Source: Acanthoscelides obtectus (taxonomy: Eukaryota; Arthropoda; Insecta; Coleoptera; Chrysomelidae). From it: 64,000 nucleotides of DNA. Location: the NCBI GenBank assembly GCA_963669975.1, contig CAVLJG010000007.1, positions 60,069,075 to 60,133,074 of the forward strand, in the 5' to 3' direction. This document shows, in pieces, positions 60,001 to 64,000 of this stretch. Within the stretch, counting starts at the first letter, position 1. Each line of letters opens with the position of its first letter. The position numbers and the translations under genes were made by a program. The notes under the pieces were generated by a model. The model did not search any database and was not told the DNA's origin. It worked only from the letters and a program-made list of their open reading frames with translations.

Positions 60001-61888
60001 CAAAGTAGTGGGGCAAACGAAAGTAAAACGTCTTTAATGACATAACATGGGGTTATGTCAAAATGAAAACGACAGAATAAGTTTCAGGTGTTACATTAAT
60101 GGTGTATTTTCACTACGGAATTTGTCACCAGAAAGTGTTTTCACATTTTGCTATGGGCGAAACTTGCCTTTCAAAGTTCAAATGTAAAATTTCGCATCAA
60201 AGGTGTGACGTAGTAGGCTTTAGCGTAAAGTAAATAGGTTATATATCATGAACTGTCTAGAATGTGCCCGCACTCCTGCCCCCCTTCATCGTAAAAATCC
60301 GTCAAATTGACATGCGCATTGATGTATAATTTCTAGGATATAAGGCTCAACGTGTTTGCACACTGGGTCAAACCAAGATATTGATACAGAATATCTAGGG
60401 GATATAGCAGAAACCAACGGCACACTACGCTTTTTATTTTTCTGAGGACCTGCAGATTGTTTTCATGCGTTTTCTCTAAAATTTGTCCACCTACTCCAAT
60501 TTTTGTGTTTAGCGTGAGAAAATACATGGAAAAAACATAGACGGATACCAAGCAGAGACCATTTCTTTCCTCTGCGGCGAAATGCCTAGGACTCAACTTA
60601 CGATTTTCAAATATGTTTTCCTTCAACACACGAACAAAGAAACGGAGATGAAGTGCCCCAAAGTTGATGTAAACAATATGGTTCAGATACTAAAAATTCA
60701 TTTTGTTTATGTAAGTATACCTCACTGACGAGACCTCTTCCTGTCTTATCAGAAGCTTCTATTATTTTGGCCCCAAGCATTAAGGAACGTACTGCTTCGA
60801 ACTAGGGATTTAAAATATGCATATTAGCAGAGAGAGCACAGCCGTTTTCCATGCACTAAAGTCGAGGGCACATCCAAACAGACGACAAACTCATCTTATC
60901 TCCTTCTGTCACCAGCGAAGAAATATCATGGTAATTTTCTGTCAGAAGCATAGGTGGTATCCTTATTTAATTATCATACTACATCTCTTTGAAAGTACCG
61001 GCAGTGCTGGCCTGTATCAGGTTTGAACTATCGTCCATATACTCGCCGACTGTGGCTGTTGGTCTGGAGCACCCCACCTTGCAATATATCATTCTTCGGA
61101 CAGCCTCAGCCTTAATTAACCCCAATGAAGTTGTAAACTCCGACGTACAGCACTCGCAGCAACTGCAGTAATCACTGTGATTTTTTTGGAGCGAATGCGA
61201 AATCAACTTACAGATGTGCAACCGAGACATGTATATCATTTGGTTCGTTTTTCTTGTGATAAAGATGCTAAGGAGCCTAGATTACTTACAGATTTCAATC
61301 CCTTATTGCTACTATCATTGCCAACAGGCATGAAGTAACAAGCGCAAAGAGAATCAGGTCAATTTGATATCAGAGGCCCATTTAATATTAGCCTAAATCA
61401 ATAACATATTTTTATATCAATATATATAACCTATATCCAGATAAAAGTCAAATTGAAAGAATTGCTTCAGGTAGATTAATACTTCCCACGCCTTTTGAAC
61501 AACTTCTGGTACAATTTTCCATGTAGCGCAATGGCATAAAAAAATGAGAGTTTTGTAAGAACCAGCAATGCGTTTTTTGGCTTTTCAGTGAAAAAAATTC
61601 ATCACACTGCAACAATGAGCATGCCCGTACACGGTAGCCTCATTTGTTTGGAGCTCTGATGTAAGGCTGTTTGCCAACAATATTTGATAAGTAATTATAA
61701 TAGCTCTTGATACGTACTTGTAATACTATACTACCTCACGAAATCAAGCAACCTCATTAAATTGCATTCCAAGCATAATGCTCGTATATAATATCGCGGC
61801 CACTTCATATAAGCATATCGCTTCACCCCGCCAGCGCCGTCTGCAACCTGACGGAATATTACTCATAAACAAATACATTTTGAGAAAA
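57001..61888. other. No supported gene; one repeat match
   Basis: 57945-58010 matches the right end of the repeat at 39.1-39.8 kb (TTTGCCCGGATCCCC, GTAAAGCGGATACAGA, TCGTGTAAAGTG). A short trace of the family A end occurs near 61482 (TACTTCCCACGCC, minus). Frames up to 98 codons show no recognised motif. Confidence 0.4.
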
Positions 61889-61974
61889 TCAGGGTGACCC
61901 AATTTCGACCTGCATATCAAAGCTGTGATTTTTCAAATGGAATGCCCCAAATTCTATTACATATTTGGATCAAC

Positions 61975-62297
61975 CAATTCAAAGGAAGAAAATGTATATA
62001 ATACTATGGGGTTTTGGTAATTAGCTACTGAGATATAATGCGTTTTGTCTAGAAAAACCTACCACTTCGGCAACCTTTCAGTCCGCCATTTCGAAATTTG
62101 GAGTGCTGAATTTTATATCATAAAAAAAATTACACACCTCAGCTTTTATATTATTTGTTACTTTTTCGAATTTTAATTTTTGCTCATACAGGGTGGTCAA
62201 AAACGCAAATTGTAGTTTTTCTCAAAAATTTCAAACGCATCACCCTGAATATTTGTGTAAGTGAGGATTCAATTTGTTATAAGCTTTTTTGTGATAC
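61975..62297 (+). repeat. Left long inverted arm
   Basis: Pairs with 63672-64000 over about 320 bases with moderate divergence. Includes TTTGTTACTTTTTCGAATTT (about 62153) and TACAGGGTGGTCAAAAACGC (62189). Confidence 0.8.
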
Positions 62298-62465
62298 TAG
62301 ACACATAAGGGTTTTTATGGCTATTTTTCAGTTATTGGCACGTCTTTTATGGAACGGCTTAATACCTTAAAATACCGCATCATCCATGGAAACAAATAAA
62401 TTGTTGATTAGTTACAAACTGTCAAAATTAGCTTTGTGAGCATTATAATAAAAACGTGTTTGAAA

Positions 62466-63123
62466 ATGAATGTTTCTAAAGAAGAAATGGTGAATATGGT
62501 GTTCGTTTTGGACGAAGCCCAAACAAATAGTTTCCTAGCATTTTCCACACTACAAGAACGTTTTGAATAAAGTGAAGCAGTGGAATATAGTAAAAAATGT
62601 ATGGATAATCCAAGTGTCACCAATGAGGGAAATCGGTTGCAGAGGTTCTATTAAAGTTGCAGGAAAACCCTCATTTAAGTGCACAGCAACTTGGAGCAGA
62701 AACTGATATATGCAGAACTCCTGTCCAAATAATTATTCACAAGCAGAGGTACCATCCATATCACCTATGCTTGCATCAAGGCCTGCGTCCTCAGGATTTC
62801 GCAGCTCGAATGGAGCTTAGTAGAGTGAGTGAATACACCACTTTCCTGGATAAGGTAAAAGTAACAATCGTTGGATAGGTCGTGATGGCCCTATATCTTG
62901 GCCTCCTAGATCACCAGATATGACACCGATGGACTTCTTTCTATGGGGTTACGTTAAGCAGGGGGTTTATAGATATCCACCATCTACCCCGGAAAATATG
63001 AAGGAAAGGCTTAAGGATGCCTTTCTGAACATAAGGGAACACATGCTGAGGGATGTGCAATGGTCATTTGTCCAAAGACTACGGCTGTGTATTCAACATG
63101 GTGTTTTTGAGCAGTTTTTGTAG
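62466..63123 (+). pseudogene. IS630/mariner-type transposase pseudogene
   Basis: An ATG at 62466 begins MNVSKEEMVNMVFVLDEAQT, then NSFLAFSTLQERFE, the N-terminal DNA-binding start. After stops and shifts, LQENPHLSAQQLGAETDICR and a YHPYHLCLHQGLRPQDFAAR block (62657-62810), which matches the HPYHLQ.VQ.L...D...R signature of the family. About 200 residues holding the first two catalytic Asp are deleted near 62875. The last part, WIGRDGPISWPPRSPDMTPM, then DFFLWGYVKQGVYRYPPST (62872-62990), contains the final Asp block. It ends RLRLCIQHGVFEQFL at 63121. Not functional. Confidence 0.85.
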
Positions 63124-63249
63124 ATTAGGTCTTGAGTTGTGATCGTTGTTTGTTTATGTTCTTGTTATAGCTGTTTTTCTCTATTACGCTTGAAGCTGAT
63201 TTATACTGTTCTGATTGATATTAGTTTTTACGTCTAATCTGTACTCTCA

Positions 63250-63560
63250 GGCAGCAGCGGTGGCCGCAGTAGTAGACTCTTCGGTCTCCTGATCAGTCGC
63301 CGTACGCTGTGCGGGTTCGAGTCCCGTCCCAGGAGAAATTTTTCTCTTGGCTATGAATGTTGTGATTGTCCGTAGGTGGTAGACGGTCTGTGACAGTCGT
63401 ACGCGGAGGCACCACCCGGCGGATCTCGTAGGCGGAGCCAGAATGTGTGCATGTTGCATGCACACGTGTTCCCTCGCCAGAGTTCGTGTGGCGTTCCCCC
63501 TTTCCCATGTATCCCCCTATAGCCCCACGGTACCCAATGGCAATATGGAACTAGCCCACT
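63250..63560 (+). repeat. tRNA-derived SINE, inserted in the IS630 element
   Basis: Head: GGCAGCAGCGGTGGCCGCAG (63250) with an A-box-like section, TCTCCTGATCAGTCG, and a B-box GCGGGTTCGAGTCCCG (63311-63326) whose five-base T-stem still pairs almost fully. Body: GTGGTAGACGGTCTGTGAC, GGAGGCACCACCCGG, CACACGTGTTCCCTCG, GTGGCGTTCCCCCTTTCCC. The same body occurs at 13560-13690. Length near 300 bp. Flanking duplications were not clear. The internal Pol III promoter looks largely intact. Confidence 0.75.
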
Positions 63561-63671
63561 GTTTGCCTTTTGTTTCCATGGATGATGTAACTGTTTCCCT
63601 TAATTTTGGTATGTTGTTCTATTAAAAGCTTAATAACTCAAAATCTACTGATTTTATCCGAATCAAACCTT

Positions 63672-64000
63672 ATACCAAAAAAAAGCTTATAAAAAATTGA
63701 ATCAAAACTTGCACAGGGTTGTGCATTCACAATTTTTGAGAAAAAGTACAATTCGCGTTTTTGAACACCTTGTATTAGCCATTAGCTAAAATGAAAATTC
63801 GAAAAAGTAACAAATAAGATAAAAGCTTAGGTGTGTAAGTTTTTTTTGATAAAAAATTCGGTACTCCGAATTTCAAAATGGCGGATTGAGGGGTTACCGA
63901 AGTGGATGGTTTTTCTGGACAAACACCTTATATCTCAGTAGCTAATTACGAAATCCCCCTAGTATGTAATTATATCAATCTTCTTCTTTGGATTGGATTA
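63672..64000 (-). repeat. Right long inverted arm, cut by window end
   Basis: Inverted counterpart of 61975-62297. It still pairs at the last bases of the window, so the arm continues beyond it. Confidence 0.8.

Larger units (their letters stand above)
61889..64000 (+). mobile_element. IS630/mariner-type element with long inverted arms, right end outside window
   Basis: A transposase relic (62466-63123) lies between inverted arms of at least 320 bp: left about 61975-62297, right about 63672-64000. Shared stretches include TTAGCTACTGAGATATAA, ACTTCGG.AACC, TTTGTTACTTTTTCGAATTT, CGCCATTT.GAAATT and TTATAAGCTTTTTT. The left arm probably starts at CAGGGTGACCCAATTTCG (61889), which would put the right end some 90 bases past the window. 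TACAGGGTGGTCAAAAACGC (62189) and its inverted partner TACAAGGTGTTCAAAAACGC (about 63775 inward) lie inside the arms. A SINE is inserted in the trailer. Confidence 0.75.

Noticed and set aside
1..64000. CRISPR array, operon or bacterial features
   Set aside because: No spaced direct-repeat arrays, no ribosome-binding or operon structure; the content is eukaryotic mobile DNA.

Overview
The window looks like a gene-poor, AT-rich stretch of arthropod (probably insect) nuclear DNA. I found no host protein-coding gene, rRNA gene, intact tRNA gene or CRISPR array that I can support. Everything recognisable is a mobile element or its debris: Tc1/mariner/IS630 DNA transposons, one PIF/Harbinger element with its two-gene layout, several MITE-like inverted-repeat elements, 5'-truncated non-LTR retrotransposons (LINEs), tRNA-derived SINE pieces, an unidentified dispersed repeat family (here called family A, about 0.65-0.75 kb), one large microsatellite and one 0.75-kb tandem duplication. 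The mix of mariner, Tc1, Harbinger, jockey-type LINEs and SINEs, and a 56-nt GT-AG intron inside the Harbinger transposase, fits an insect or other arthropod; the species cannot be told.

Layout: 0-2 kb, an old mariner (DD34D) relic with a young Tc1-like element (DD34E, 56-bp TIRs, TA duplication, two TGA stops) beside or inside it. 2.5-3.6 kb, an interrupted family A copy. 6 kb, a tRNA-like SINE remnant. 8.7-9.0 kb, degenerate short repeats. 10.4-11.9 kb, two family A copies. 12.35-13.56 kb, a TIR-bounded non-autonomous element rich in AAGGTCA, then a SINE piece. 15-17.3 kb, two LINE remnants. 18.6-19.3 kb, family A. 21.3-21.9 kb, a deleted IS630/mariner element. 23.5-24.1 kb, a possible MITE. 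24.9-25.9 kb, two opposed family A copies, one containing a GACA/GATA microsatellite. 27.8-28.7 kb, a mariner/IS630 C-terminal relic. 29-30.2 kb, family A and two MITE pieces. 34.2-36 kb, a LINE endonuclease piece and a jockey-type C-terminus. 37-37.9 kb, another mariner-like pseudogene. 40.2-42.5 kb, the Harbinger element. 47.8-49.5 kb, a LINE reverse transcriptase. 50.4-53.3 kb, two MITEs and the tandem duplication. 54.5 kb, family A. 56.5-57 kb, a LINE 3' piece. 61.9-64 kb, an IS630/mariner relic inside inverted arms longer than 320 bp, with a SINE nested in it; the window cuts off its right end.

No gene pathway or operon is present. The elements relate to one another by nesting (Tc1 with mariner, SINE in the IS630 element, an insertion in family A) and by possible trans-mobilisation (the GGCCCG-ended MITE and the Harbinger element). 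The most informative items are the near-intact Tc1, the Harbinger element with its recoverable splice junction, the undescribed family A and the long-armed IS630 element.
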